Below, piece after piece: positions 25,119 through 33,470 of a stretch of 59,662 bases of DNA. The notes under the pieces are model-generated. The model made no database searches. It saw only the letters and a list, made by a program, of their open reading frames with translations, and was not told where the DNA came from. The DNA comes from Candidatus Nanopelagicales bacterium. Lineage in GTDB: Bacteria; Actinomycetota; Actinomycetes; S36-B12; CAIYMF01. The DNA lies in contig JAFIHG010000057.1 in assembly GCA_017848795.1 (NCBI GenBank), forward strand, positions 1 to 59,662. Reading direction: 5' to 3'. Each line of letters begins with the position of its first letter. Position 1 is the first letter of the stretch. A program made the translations under genes and the position numbers.

Positions 25119-26999
25119 ATGATGCGACGGCAGCTCGCTGTCCTCGCCGGCATGGCCACCGTGCTCGCGATGACGCTCACGCCGGTGCCGGCGGCGAGCG
25201 CAGCGGACCCCGACATGCTGGAGCTCGCGGAGTTCGGAGCCGTCGACGACGACGGCAGAGCGTGGGTGGGGGAGCAGGACACCTACGACTTCGCGAGCGT
25301 CCATTTCTCCTACAGCACGCGCGCAGAACGTACGCTGACCGTCAGCGGGGCCAACGTGGTGCTGGCCGCGCCGCTCGGCTTCGACGACGACGGCCAAGAG
25401 GCGAGTTGTCGGGTGGTGTCCCAGACGAAGCTGACGTGCACCTTCCGCGCCGCCTTCTCCGGGACCATGTCGTTCCAGGTGACCGCCGGTGCGCCGGGCA
25501 CGGCGTCGGTCACCGCGTCGATGTCCGGCGGTCTCGCCGACACGTACGCGTTTGCGGTGCGCGCCTTGTCGAAACGCCCGGTGGTGACCGCGAGCGCACC
25601 GACGCCCGGCCAGGGACTGATCCGGGCTCGGGCGATGCTCGACGGCGAGCCGCTCGACTACGCGCTGGTCACCGCGACCCGCGCCGGCGTGGATCCGACG
25701 ACGGCGTTCACCGACCAGAACGGCTTCGCCGAGCTGGAGTTCTTCGACCTCCCGCCGGGCGGGGCGACGTACTCGCTGCACGTCGCGCACGGCAACCAGC
25801 AGTACCTGGCGAGCGCGCCGGTGCCGGTGACGCTGAGACCCGCGCCGGGTCCGACGACGCTGACCATGTCGGCAGCCAGCAGCGTGCGGCAGGGCCGCGA
25901 CCTGCGCGTCAGCACCCGGATCACCCCGCGCCCGGCGGACGGGGTCGTCGAGACGCTGCTGCTGCAGAGCCGCGCGTACGGCTCCAGCACCTGGAAGACG
26001 GTCCGCGAGGAATGGAGTGTGGACGGCGGTGCCGTCACCTGGGTCCGGCTCGCGACGTCCTCCCAGCTGCGTTGGGTGCATCCCGCCTCGTTCACCAGCG
26101 CCGCGGCCGAATCTCCCACCATCACGGTGGCGGTCGTCCCGGACAGCACGGTGACGGCCTCGCCGTCGATCGCGCCGCCCGGGTCGACGACGACGCTGAC
26201 GGTACGGACCAGCTCGCAGGGCGCCGGGCGGTCGGCGACGCTGCAGGAACAGGTCGGCGGTGGTTGGCGCGACGTCGCGAGCCGCACGATGAACGCGCAG
26301 GGAACGGCCGGCTGGCAGGTCCGGTTGCCGAAGGCGGCGGTGCGTACCTGGCGGGTACGCCTCGGCCCCACAGCGGTGCTGCCGGCCGCTGTCACGGCGC
26401 CGAGCAAGGTCACCGTGACGATGGCCGGCGCCGGGCGCAAGAGCGACTTCGGCTTCATGGGCGGCACTCGCTCGCACCCGGCGCACTGGAGCCGCTGCCG
26501 CCCGATCACCTACCGGGTCAACGTCTCGCAGGCCGGGCCGGGGGCGCGCACCGACGTCACCGAGGCGCTGCGCCGGATCTCGCTCTACACCAAGGTCAAG
26601 TTCCGTTACCTCGGGAAGACCAAGGGTGTGCCGCGGGCCAGTGGCCGCCAGCCCGAGATGTTGCGGATCGGCTGGGCCAAGCCGGGGAACGGCAAGGGCC
26701 GCAGCCCGTCCCTCGTCGGTGGCGCGGCCGGCGTCGGGGGCAGCTGGTGGAGTGGGACGCAGATGTTCCGCGGCATGCTCGTCGTCGACTCCCGGGCGAA
26801 GCTGCCCGCCGGGTTCGGAGCCGGGGCGACCCGCGGCGCGCTGCTGCTGCACGAGCTCGGGCACGTCATGGGGCTGGCGCACGCGCGCACCCAGGCCCAG
26901 ATCATGTACCCGGTGCTGGACAACGACGCCCGCGCGGCGGTATTCGGCGCCGGCGACATCGCCGGTCTGCGCAAGTTAGGCAAGGCGGGCCGCTGCTGA
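25119..26999 (+). CDS. secreted matrixin-like zinc metalloprotease with Ig-like repeats
   Basis: This 626-residue precursor has a Sec signal peptide, MMRRQLAVLAGMATVLAM to a cleavage near ASA-AD. The middle (about 40-440) is made of beta-rich modules such as VTATRAGVDPTTAFTDQNG and TLTVRTSSQGAGRSATLQ, like bacterial Ig or stalk domains. The C-terminal domain starts near 455 (PITYRVNVSQAG) and has the zinc motif HELGHVMGLAH at 578-588 with a Met-turn IMYP. It should be a released or wall-associated protease. ATG 25119 follows GGGGAGG. Substrates are unknown. Confidence 0.88.
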   Translation: MMRRQLAVLAGMATVLAMTLTPVPAASAADPDMLELAEFGAVDDDGRAWVGEQDTYDFASVHFSYSTRAERTLTVSGANVVLAAPLGFDDDGQEASCRVVSQTKLTCTFRAAFSGTMSFQVTAGAPGTASVTASMSGGLADTYAFAVRALSKRPVVTASAPTPGQGLIRARAMLDGEPLDYALVTATRAGVDPTTAFTDQNGFAELEFFDLPPGGATYSLHVAHGNQQYLASAPVPVTLRPAPGPTTLTMSAASSVRQGRDLRVSTRITPRPADGVVETLLLQSRAYGSSTWKTVREEWSVDGGAVTWVRLATSSQLRWVHPASFTSAAAESPTITVAVVPDSTVTASPSIAPPGSTTTLTVRTSSQGAGRSATLQEQVGGGWRDVASRTMNAQGTAGWQVRLPKAAVRTWRVRLGPTAVLPAAVTAPSKVTVTMAGAGRKSDFGFMGGTRSHPAHWSRCRPITYRVNVSQAGPGARTDVTEALRRISLYTKVKFRYLGKTKGVPRASGRQPEMLRIGWAKPGNGKGRSPSLVGGAAGVGGSWWSGTQMFRGMLVVDSRAKLPAGFGAGATRGALLLHELGHVMGLAHARTQAQIMYPVLDNDARAAVFGAGDIAGLRKLGKAGRC

Positions 27000-27085
27000 C
27001 CGCCGGGTCGTGGTCTGCAGTCGAGCAACTCTGCGCCCGCTGGCGCCTGTCGGGGCTGCAAGACCGGCCCACCCCGCGTCCGAGC

Positions 27086-27132
27086 GAGCGCAGTCGACGT
27101 CGGTGCTCATGGTCTCGACTGTGCTCGACCAG
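27086..27132. repeat. degenerate copy of a palindromic repeat
   Basis: GGTCTCGACTGTGCTCGACC at 27111-27130 with an upstream arm GAGCGCAGTCGA (27086-27097) and the linker CGTCGGTGCTCAT is the same element as the hairpin at 59533-59596, with a damaged left arm. It lies between the protease and deaD genes and could end transcription of the protease gene. Confidence 0.7.
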
Positions 27133-27165
27133 TGTGCGGTTGTGTCCGCTGTTTCGACCGGGCAG

Positions 27166-27177
27166 TAGCGTGAGTGG
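27166..27177 (+). promoter_or_regulatory. -10 box of deaD
   Basis: TAGCGT at 27166-27171 ends 6 bases before the GTG at 27178 and no Shine-Dalgarno sequence is present, so a leaderless transcript is likely. The palindromic repeat lies 34 bases further upstream. Confidence 0.45.
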
Positions 27178-28950
27178 GTGCAGAACGATTCCGCCCCCGC
27201 CGGGTCCGACGTCCCTACGCCGTCCTTCGCGGCGCTCGGGCTGGCGCCAGGAGTGCTGCGAGCGCTGAAGGATGTCGGCTACGAGACGCCCTCGGCGATC
27301 CAGACCGCGACGATCCCCTCGCTGCTCGCGGGCCGTGACGTCGTAGGGCTCGCACAGACCGGCACCGGCAAGACCGCCGCGTTCGCACTGCCGATCCTGT
27401 CCCGTCTCGACGTGGGACAGCGCAACCCGCAAGCGCTCGTACTCACCCCGACGCGCGAGCTCGCGTTGCAGGTCTGCGAGGCGTTCGAGAGGTACGCCTC
27501 CCATACGCGCGGGGTCAACGTGCTTCCGGTGTACGGCGGTCAGGGCTACGGCGTGCAGCTCTCCGCGCTGCGGCGCGGCGTGCACGTCGTGGTCGGTACA
27601 CCAGGACGGATCATGGACCATCTGGACAAGGGCACGCTCGACCTGTCCGAACTGACGTACCTCGTCCTCGACGAGGCCGACGAGATGCTCAAGATGGGCT
27701 TCGCGGAGGACGTCGAGACGATCCTGGCCCAGACTTCCGCCGACAAGCAGGTCGCCCTCTTCTCGGCGACCATGCCCGCGCAGATTCGGCGCATCTCCGC
27801 CAAGTACCTCCGCGACCCGCAGGAGATCACCGTCGAGGCGCGGACGACGACCTCGCCGGGTACGACCCAGCGCTACCTCGTCGTCTCCTCGGGCCAGAAA
27901 GTCGATGCGCTGACCCGCATCCTGGAGGTCGAGAACTTCGAGGCGATGATCGTGTTCACCCGTACCAAGGGACAGACCGAGACCCTCGCCGAGCGGCTGC
28001 GCGCCCGCGGGTACGCCGCCGCCGCCATCAACGGCGATGTCGTGCAGGCGCAGCGCGAACGTACCGTCGAACAGCTGCGCGCGGGACGCCTCGACATCCT
28101 CGTCGCGACCGACGTGGCGGCCCGCGGCCTGGACGTGGAGCGCATCAGCCATGTCGTCAACTTCGACATCCCGACCGACACCGAGTCGTACGTCCACCGC
28201 ATCGGCCGCACCGGTCGGGCCGGGCGTACGGGTGATGCGATCAGCTTCGTCACGCCGCGGGAACGTTGGATGGTCGCGACGATCGAGAAGGCGACCCGGC
28301 AATCGCTGACCCCGATGGCGCTGCCGAGCATCGACGACGTGAACGCGACGCGGCTCGCCCGCTTCGACGACTCGATCACGGCGGCGTTGGAGCGGCCGGC
28401 CGAGATCTCGCAGTTCCGCGACATCGTCGGTCACTACGTCGCCCACCACGACGTGCCCGAGGTCGACGTCGCGGCGGCTCTCGCGCTCGTCGCCCAGGGC
28501 GAGACTCCGTTGCTGCTCAGTGCAGAACCCGAGGAAGAGGCGCCAGCGCGGCGATCGACCGGCCCCAGTCGCGGCAAACGGACCGATCGTCCTGCGCGCG
28601 ACACGCACCGCGGCTCCGGTGCGCCCCGCGCGACATACCGGATCGCGGTCGGTCGCCGCCACAAGGTCGACCCGCGCCAGATCGTCGGAGCGCTCGCCAA
28701 CGAGGGTGGCCTCTCGCGCGGGGACTTCGGCGCGATCGCCATCAAGGCGGACCATTCGCTCGTCGAGCTGCCCGCGGACCTCGGGGCGGACGTCGAGCGA
28801 CGGCTGCAGCGCACTCGGATCAGCGGCAAGCTGATCGAGCTGCGGCCGGCGCCGGGCCGCTCCGCGCAGCGCGGCGACAAAGCCCGTGACTCCCGAGACA
28901 CGCCGCGCACGAACCGAACCGGATCGCGGCGTTCGACGCATCGTTCGTAG
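27178..28950 (+). CDS. deaD: DEAD-box ATP-dependent RNA helicase
   Basis: This 590-residue protein has all DEAD-box motifs: Q motif GYETPSAIQ, motif I AQTGTGKT near 60, PTRELALQ, motif II DEAD near 165, SAT near 196, and HRIGRTGRAG near 340. A C-terminal RNA-binding domain (about 490-565) resembles DbpA/CsdA, with YRIAVGRRHKVDPRQIVGAL and SLVELPADLG. A basic tail follows. It unwinds structured RNA in ribosome assembly and mRNA decay, often at low temperature. It stands alone, without cold-shock genes next to it. Confidence 0.95.
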   Translation: MQNDSAPAGSDVPTPSFAALGLAPGVLRALKDVGYETPSAIQTATIPSLLAGRDVVGLAQTGTGKTAAFALPILSRLDVGQRNPQALVLTPTRELALQVCEAFERYASHTRGVNVLPVYGGQGYGVQLSALRRGVHVVVGTPGRIMDHLDKGTLDLSELTYLVLDEADEMLKMGFAEDVETILAQTSADKQVALFSATMPAQIRRISAKYLRDPQEITVEARTTTSPGTTQRYLVVSSGQKVDALTRILEVENFEAMIVFTRTKGQTETLAERLRARGYAAAAINGDVVQAQRERTVEQLRAGRLDILVATDVAARGLDVERISHVVNFDIPTDTESYVHRIGRTGRAGRTGDAISFVTPRERWMVATIEKATRQSLTPMALPSIDDVNATRLARFDDSITAALERPAEISQFRDIVGHYVAHHDVPEVDVAAALALVAQGETPLLLSAEPEEEAPARRSTGPSRGKRTDRPARDTHRGSGAPRATYRIAVGRRHKVDPRQIVGALANEGGLSRGDFGAIAIKADHSLVELPADLGADVERRLQRTRISGKLIELRPAPGRSAQRGDKARDSRDTPRTNRTGSRRSTHRS

Positions 28951-29037
28951 CGATCCTGAGTGCGGCGGCCCGGACGCCACTGCCCACGAGTTCTGCTACT
29001 GCTTCATGCGAAGCTGGCCGCGGTTCGACAGCGCCCC

Positions 29038-30138
29038 TTACCGGGCCACTTTCAGCTGCCAGGCGAGGACCTTCTTCGCTCCCTTGGATCGGCACACCAG
29101 CACGGTGCCGTCGTCGCGCTTCGTTGTCGCGTCCTTCGTGGTGCAGGACTGTCCGGCCTTCACCGCCGGCTTCGGCGACGTGTCCCGGTACGGCGCATTC
29201 GTGGGAAGCGAACCGAGCGAATGGTAGAGCCAGGCGACGGCGACCGCGAGAACCGCGAGCAGCACGGCCGCGCGTACGACTTCGAGCCGCCGCGCGGTGA
29301 CACGCCCTCGCGTGGGACGTCGTAGGCGGGGGCGTGAACGCGAGGCTCGCCTTCGCCCCTGCGGGCCAGAGCCATCGACGGCCGGAAGCGTGCGGTGCGC
29401 CGGCGCCTGCCTGGCCATCCGGTGCTCGGTCGCGAGTCCACGTGCAAGTTCGGCGACCCAGGGTTCCGGTGGCGGTGGGAGGTCGGCTCGTCCCCATGCC
29501 GACGCAACGCGCAGGTGCTCGTACACGGTCTGCGCCTGGGCATCGTCGAGGCGGCGGGGGAGCGCGAGCAGCCAGCCGATCAGCTCCGGCAACGGCAACA
29601 CCGTGACCCCGTCGCTCGCCTCCTTGACGTTGACCCGACCTCCGACGATGCACACCACCGGGTACGACGCGACGTCGAGCCCGAGCGCAGCCACTGCAGT
29701 ACGTGCGTGGGCCGCCTCGCCACGCGCGTTGCGTACGTAGTGCTGGTACTGCGCGCCGACGATCACGGCATCGCCGCGCACGTCGACCCGGGCGCCCTGG
29801 TGGTGCTTGGCGTTGATCGTCACGATCCCCGGCGGGCCGACCACGACGTGGTCGATGTCGGAGTCCCGGACACCTACCGGAACCGACTGCAGGACGCGCC
29901 AGGGCGCAGGAAGCGTCGCAAGTGCAGCGGCGACCTGTTCCTCGCCGATGAAGCCCACGCACCAGGGCACGATCTCGGCGTCGAGCACGCCGGGTTCGCC
30001 ACTCGCCGCCTTCTCGGTCGCCGCCCGGTGGTAGCGCGCGATCTGCTCGAGCAGCGCCTGACCGGGTATCCGTCCCGCGAGGTCCTGCTCGGCGGGCATG
30101 GCTGCGGGGAGATCCGCCATGTCTGCGATGGTCGACAC
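29038..30138 (-). CDS. NERD-domain protein with C-terminal membrane anchor
   Basis: This is a 366-residue protein. A NERD domain at about 65-170 has GFIGEEQVAAALATL, DIDHVVVGPPGIVTINAKHH and the core lysine in NAKHH. A basic, arginine-rich linker near 255-290 leads to one membrane helix (VVRAAVLLAVLAVAVAWLY) near 295-312 and an extracellular tail with two cysteines. NERD domains are predicted nucleases; here the nuclease would face the cytoplasm. The first start (GTG 30138) is used; ATG 30120 is an alternative. It is divergent from the TM0106 nuclease-helicase, with 71 bases between. Confidence 0.85.
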   Translation of the reverse strand: MSTIADMADLPAAMPAEQDLAGRIPGQALLEQIARYHRAATEKAASGEPGVLDAEIVPWCVGFIGEEQVAAALATLPAPWRVLQSVPVGVRDSDIDHVVVGPPGIVTINAKHHQGARVDVRGDAVIVGAQYQHYVRNARGEAAHARTAVAALGLDVASYPVVCIVGGRVNVKEASDGVTVLPLPELIGWLLALPRRLDDAQAQTVYEHLRVASAWGRADLPPPPEPWVAELARGLATEHRMARQAPAHRTLPAVDGSGPQGRRRASRSRPRLRRPTRGRVTARRLEVVRAAVLLAVLAVAVAWLYHSLGSLPTNAPYRDTSPKPAVKAGQSCTTKDATTKRDDGTVLVCRSKGAKKVLAWQLKVAR

Positions 30139-30209
30139 CGTTCCGGCCCGGCTTGAGAGGGCGGCCCGGCCGTGACCCGGGTGTCGGTGGGATGCGGCAC
30201 AGTGGCGCC

Positions 30210-33200
30210 ATGCAACGCATCGGGGACGAGATCGTGCTCAGCCCGACCGACCTGACCAAGCATCTGGGCTGCGCGCACATCACGACGCTCGACCTGGCGC
30301 GCCTCGACGGGCACGGCACTCCGGCGGCGCCCGACGATGCGCTGGAGCTGGTGTTCCGCCTCGGTATGGCGCACGAGCAGGCGTACCTGCAGTCGCTGAA
30401 GGACGCCGGACTTCGCGTCGTGGAGATCACCACGGCGTACGACCTGGACGGCCGGCGGGCGGCCGAGGCGGCGACGCTCGAGGCGATGCGTGCCGGGGTC
30501 GACGTCGTCTACCAGGGCACGCTGTTCGACGGCCGGTGGGGCGGGCAGGCCGACTTCCTGCTGCGCGTCGCGGAGCCGTCCGACCTCGGAGACTGGTCCT
30601 ACGAGATCGCTGACACCAAGCTCGCGCGCAAGCTCAAGGTGGCGGCGTTGCTGCAGCTGGCGACGTACGCCGAGCGGCTCGCCGTGCTGCAGGGACGGGC
30701 GCCGCGGCAGCTCTACGTCGTCACCGGTGACGGGCAGGAACATCCCTGGCGCCTGGTCGATGTCGCGGCGTACGCCCGGCGCGCCCGGGCCCGGCTGCGC
30801 GCGGCGGTCGAACACCCCTTGCCGACCGAGCCCGTGCCGGTCTCCCAGTGCGAGCAGTGCCGGTGGATCGCACGTTGCGCCGCCGAATGGCGCGCCGCCG
30901 ACGATCTCTCGCTCGTCGCCTTCCTGCGTGCCGATCACCGGCATGCGCTGCGGGAGGCAGGCATCACGACCGTGGCGGGGCTGGCCGGGTGCCGGCCGGA
31001 GGACCTGCCGTCGGGCATCGGCAAGCCGGCGCGCGAGCGGCTCGTCGCGCAGGCCGCGCTGCAGGTGAGGGAACGACAGACCGGCGAGCCGTGCTACGAG
31101 CTGCTGGCACCCGAGCCCGGCCTCGGCCTGGTACGGCTGCCCGAGCCGGACGCCGGCGACCTCTACCTGGACTTCGAGGGCGACCCGTTCGCCGACGGTG
31201 GAGCCGGCCGCGAATACCTCGCCGGGCTCGGCGACCGCGACGGCGGCTACACCGCCTACTGGGCGCACAGTCCGGCCGCCGAACGCGAGCTCACGACGGC
31301 GCTTGTCGACCGGCTGCTCGCGCACTGGCGGGCGCACCCGGACATGCACGTCTACCACTACGCGCCTTACGAGACGACCGCGCTCAAGCGCCTCGTCGCC
31401 CGGCACGGCGTGCGCGAGGCCGAGCTGGACCAGCTGCTGCGCGGCGAGCGGTTCGTCGACCTCTATGCCGTCGTGCGGCAGGGTCTGCGGATCAGCAAGG
31501 AGTCCTACTCCATCAAGAAGCTGGAGGCGTTCTACTGGGGCGCGGTCCGCAGCGACAACCCGGACGTCGCGGACGCGCTCGCGAGCGTCGTCGCGTACGA
31601 GCAGTGGTCGGAGGTCCCGGACGAGACGACGCTGCCCGCGATCGAGGCGTACAACCGCGACGACGTCCGCTCGACCCGCGACCTGCACCAGTGGCTCGAG
31701 AAGCGGCGCGCCGAGCTGGAAGGCGTGCACGGACCGCAGCCGCGCGGGGCCGCCGGCGAAGAGCTCCGCCCGCCGAGCGAGGCCGAGCAGGCCGAGATCG
31801 ACCTGGCGGAGCGGCTGACGGACGCCGGCGAGGACCTGCTGGCCGGGCTGGTGCTCTATCACCGGCGCGAGGCGCGGCCGGCGTACTGGGAGCTGTTCCG
31901 GCTGGCCGACCTGGCCGACGACGAACTGGTCGACGACAGCGCCGCGCTCGGCCAGCTCGGCGAGCCCGTCCCGGTGGGCAAGGACAAGCTCAGCACGCTC
32001 TACCGCTACGAGTTCCCGCCGCAGGACACCAAGTTCAAGGAGAGCGACAAGGCGTACGACGTCGACACGCGGGGCTCGGCCGGGACGGTGTTCGGGATCG
32101 ACGCGGCGGCCGGGTGGGTGGTGCTCAAACGGAAGGGCGAGGGTGCTCGGCCGCGCGGGCTGACCGAGAAGCAGGTCGTCAAGGACGAGGTGCTGCGCGC
32201 GGCGATCGCTGCGGTGGCCGCCGACCGGCTCGCCGGGCGGGCGTGCCTCGGCTCGGCGCTCGTCGACCGGCGGGTGCCGCGTGAGATCACCGACGTGGTG
32301 GAGACCGGGCTGCGGCTCGACGGTGAGGTGCTCGCCGTGCAGGGACCGCCGGGCAGCGGCAAGACGACCGTCGGTGCCAAGCTGATCCGCGCGCTGCTCG
32401 ACGCCGGGAAACGGGTCGGGGTGGTCGCGAACAGCCACGCCGTGATCGGGCACCTGCTCGTCGCGGTCGGACGCCCGGCGGTGCAGCGCTGCAACGAGGA
32501 CGACGACTTCTGCGGCGGTCCGGGTGTGGTGCAGGCAGCGAACCCCGAGGAGGTCCTCGCCGCGTTCCGTCCCGACGGCCCGCGGCTGGCCGGGGGGACC
32601 GCGTGGCTCTGGGCACGCTCCGAGCTCGCCGGCGCCGTCGATGTGCTGATCGTCGACGAGGCGGCGCAGTTCTCCCTCGCGAACGCCGTCGCCGTGTCAC
32701 GCGCCGCGCGGTCGATGGTGCTGCTCGGTGATCCGCAGCAGCTCGCCCAGCCGACGCGGGCCGAGCATCCGGCGGGCGCCGGTGTCTCGGCGCTCGGCCA
32801 TCTGCTCGCCGGTCACGACACCATCCCACCCGAGTGCGGGATCTTCCTCGGCACGTCCTGGCGGATGCACCCCGAGCTCGCGGCGTTCGTCTCCGAGCTG
32901 TCGTACGAAGGGCGGCTGCAGGCCGGAGCCGGTCAGGAACGCCAGGCCGTGGCGGCCGCGGGGATGTGCGGCAGCGGCGTCCGGGTCGTACCGGTCGAGC
33001 ACGAGGCGAACGCCGCCGCCTCCGAGCAGGAGGCGGTCGTCGTCGCCGAGCTCTGGCGCGACCTCACAGCGGGCCGCTTCACCGACCGCGACGGGCGTAT
33101 CCGCGCGATGACCCCGGACGACGTCCTGGTCGTCGCGCCGTACAACGCCCAGGTCGGGCTGCTGCGCCGGGCCCTGCGCGACGGGGCGAGGGTGGGCACG

Positions 33201-33470
33201 GTCGACAAGTTCCAGGGCCAGCAGGCCCCCGTGGTGCTCTACTCGATGACCAGCTCCAGCGCCGCCGACGCGCCCCGCGGGGTCGACTTCCTCTACGACG
33301 TGCACCGGCTCAACGTCGCGGTCTCCCGTGCGCAGGCACTGGCCGTGGTCGTGATGAGCCCGGCGCTGCTCGACGCGGCGGTCACCACACCGGAGCAGCT
33401 GCGCAAGGTCAATGCGCTCTGCCGGCTCGCCGAGTCCGTCAGCGCAGGAGGGGGACGAGCAGCGGAGTGA
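30210..33470 (+). CDS. TM0106-family RecB-like nuclease fused to SF1 helicase
   Basis: This is a 1086-residue protein. The N-terminal RecB-like nuclease (about 1-230) has GQADFLLRV and YEIADTKLAR, with the catalytic Asp, Asp and Lys, and a cysteine set CEQCRWIARC near 210 that could hold an Fe-S cluster. A DEDD-type exonuclease-like domain follows near 310-500 (LYLDFEGDPFADGG, YHYAPYETTALKRL, AYNRDDVRSTRDL). The SF1 helicase has GPPGSGKTT near 713, VDEAAQF near 815, GDPQQLAQPTRAEHP near 842, DKFQGQQAP and NVAVSRAQ near the end. The role is probably DNA repair or defence. ATG 30210 is chosen by homology. Its 3' end overlaps the convergent acyltransferase gene by 32 bases. Confidence 0.92.
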   Translation: MQRIGDEIVLSPTDLTKHLGCAHITTLDLARLDGHGTPAAPDDALELVFRLGMAHEQAYLQSLKDAGLRVVEITTAYDLDGRRAAEAATLEAMRAGVDVVYQGTLFDGRWGGQADFLLRVAEPSDLGDWSYEIADTKLARKLKVAALLQLATYAERLAVLQGRAPRQLYVVTGDGQEHPWRLVDVAAYARRARARLRAAVEHPLPTEPVPVSQCEQCRWIARCAAEWRAADDLSLVAFLRADHRHALREAGITTVAGLAGCRPEDLPSGIGKPARERLVAQAALQVRERQTGEPCYELLAPEPGLGLVRLPEPDAGDLYLDFEGDPFADGGAGREYLAGLGDRDGGYTAYWAHSPAAERELTTALVDRLLAHWRAHPDMHVYHYAPYETTALKRLVARHGVREAELDQLLRGERFVDLYAVVRQGLRISKESYSIKKLEAFYWGAVRSDNPDVADALASVVAYEQWSEVPDETTLPAIEAYNRDDVRSTRDLHQWLEKRRAELEGVHGPQPRGAAGEELRPPSEAEQAEIDLAERLTDAGEDLLAGLVLYHRREARPAYWELFRLADLADDELVDDSAALGQLGEPVPVGKDKLSTLYRYEFPPQDTKFKESDKAYDVDTRGSAGTVFGIDAAAGWVVLKRKGEGARPRGLTEKQVVKDEVLRAAIAAVAADRLAGRACLGSALVDRRVPREITDVVETGLRLDGEVLAVQGPPGSGKTTVGAKLIRALLDAGKRVGVVANSHAVIGHLLVAVGRPAVQRCNEDDDFCGGPGVVQAANPEEVLAAFRPDGPRLAGGTAWLWARSELAGAVDVLIVDEAAQFSLANAVAVSRAARSMVLLGDPQQLAQPTRAEHPAGAGVSALGHLLAGHDTIPPECGIFLGTSWRMHPELAAFVSELSYEGRLQAGAGQERQAVAAAGMCGSGVRVVPVEHEANAAASEQEAVVVAELWRDLTAGRFTDRDGRIRAMTPDDVLVVAPYNAQVGLLRRALRDGARVGTVDKFQGQQAPVVLYSMTSSSAADAPRGVDFLYDVHRLNVAVSRAQALAVVVMSPALLDAAVTTPEQLRKVNALCRLAESVSAGGGRAAE

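Noticed and set aside
23778..26882. 1034-codon minus-strand open frame
   Set aside because: It crosses the carboxylesterase, NYN and metalloprotease genes in antisense or shifted frames, and those genes have clear domains.
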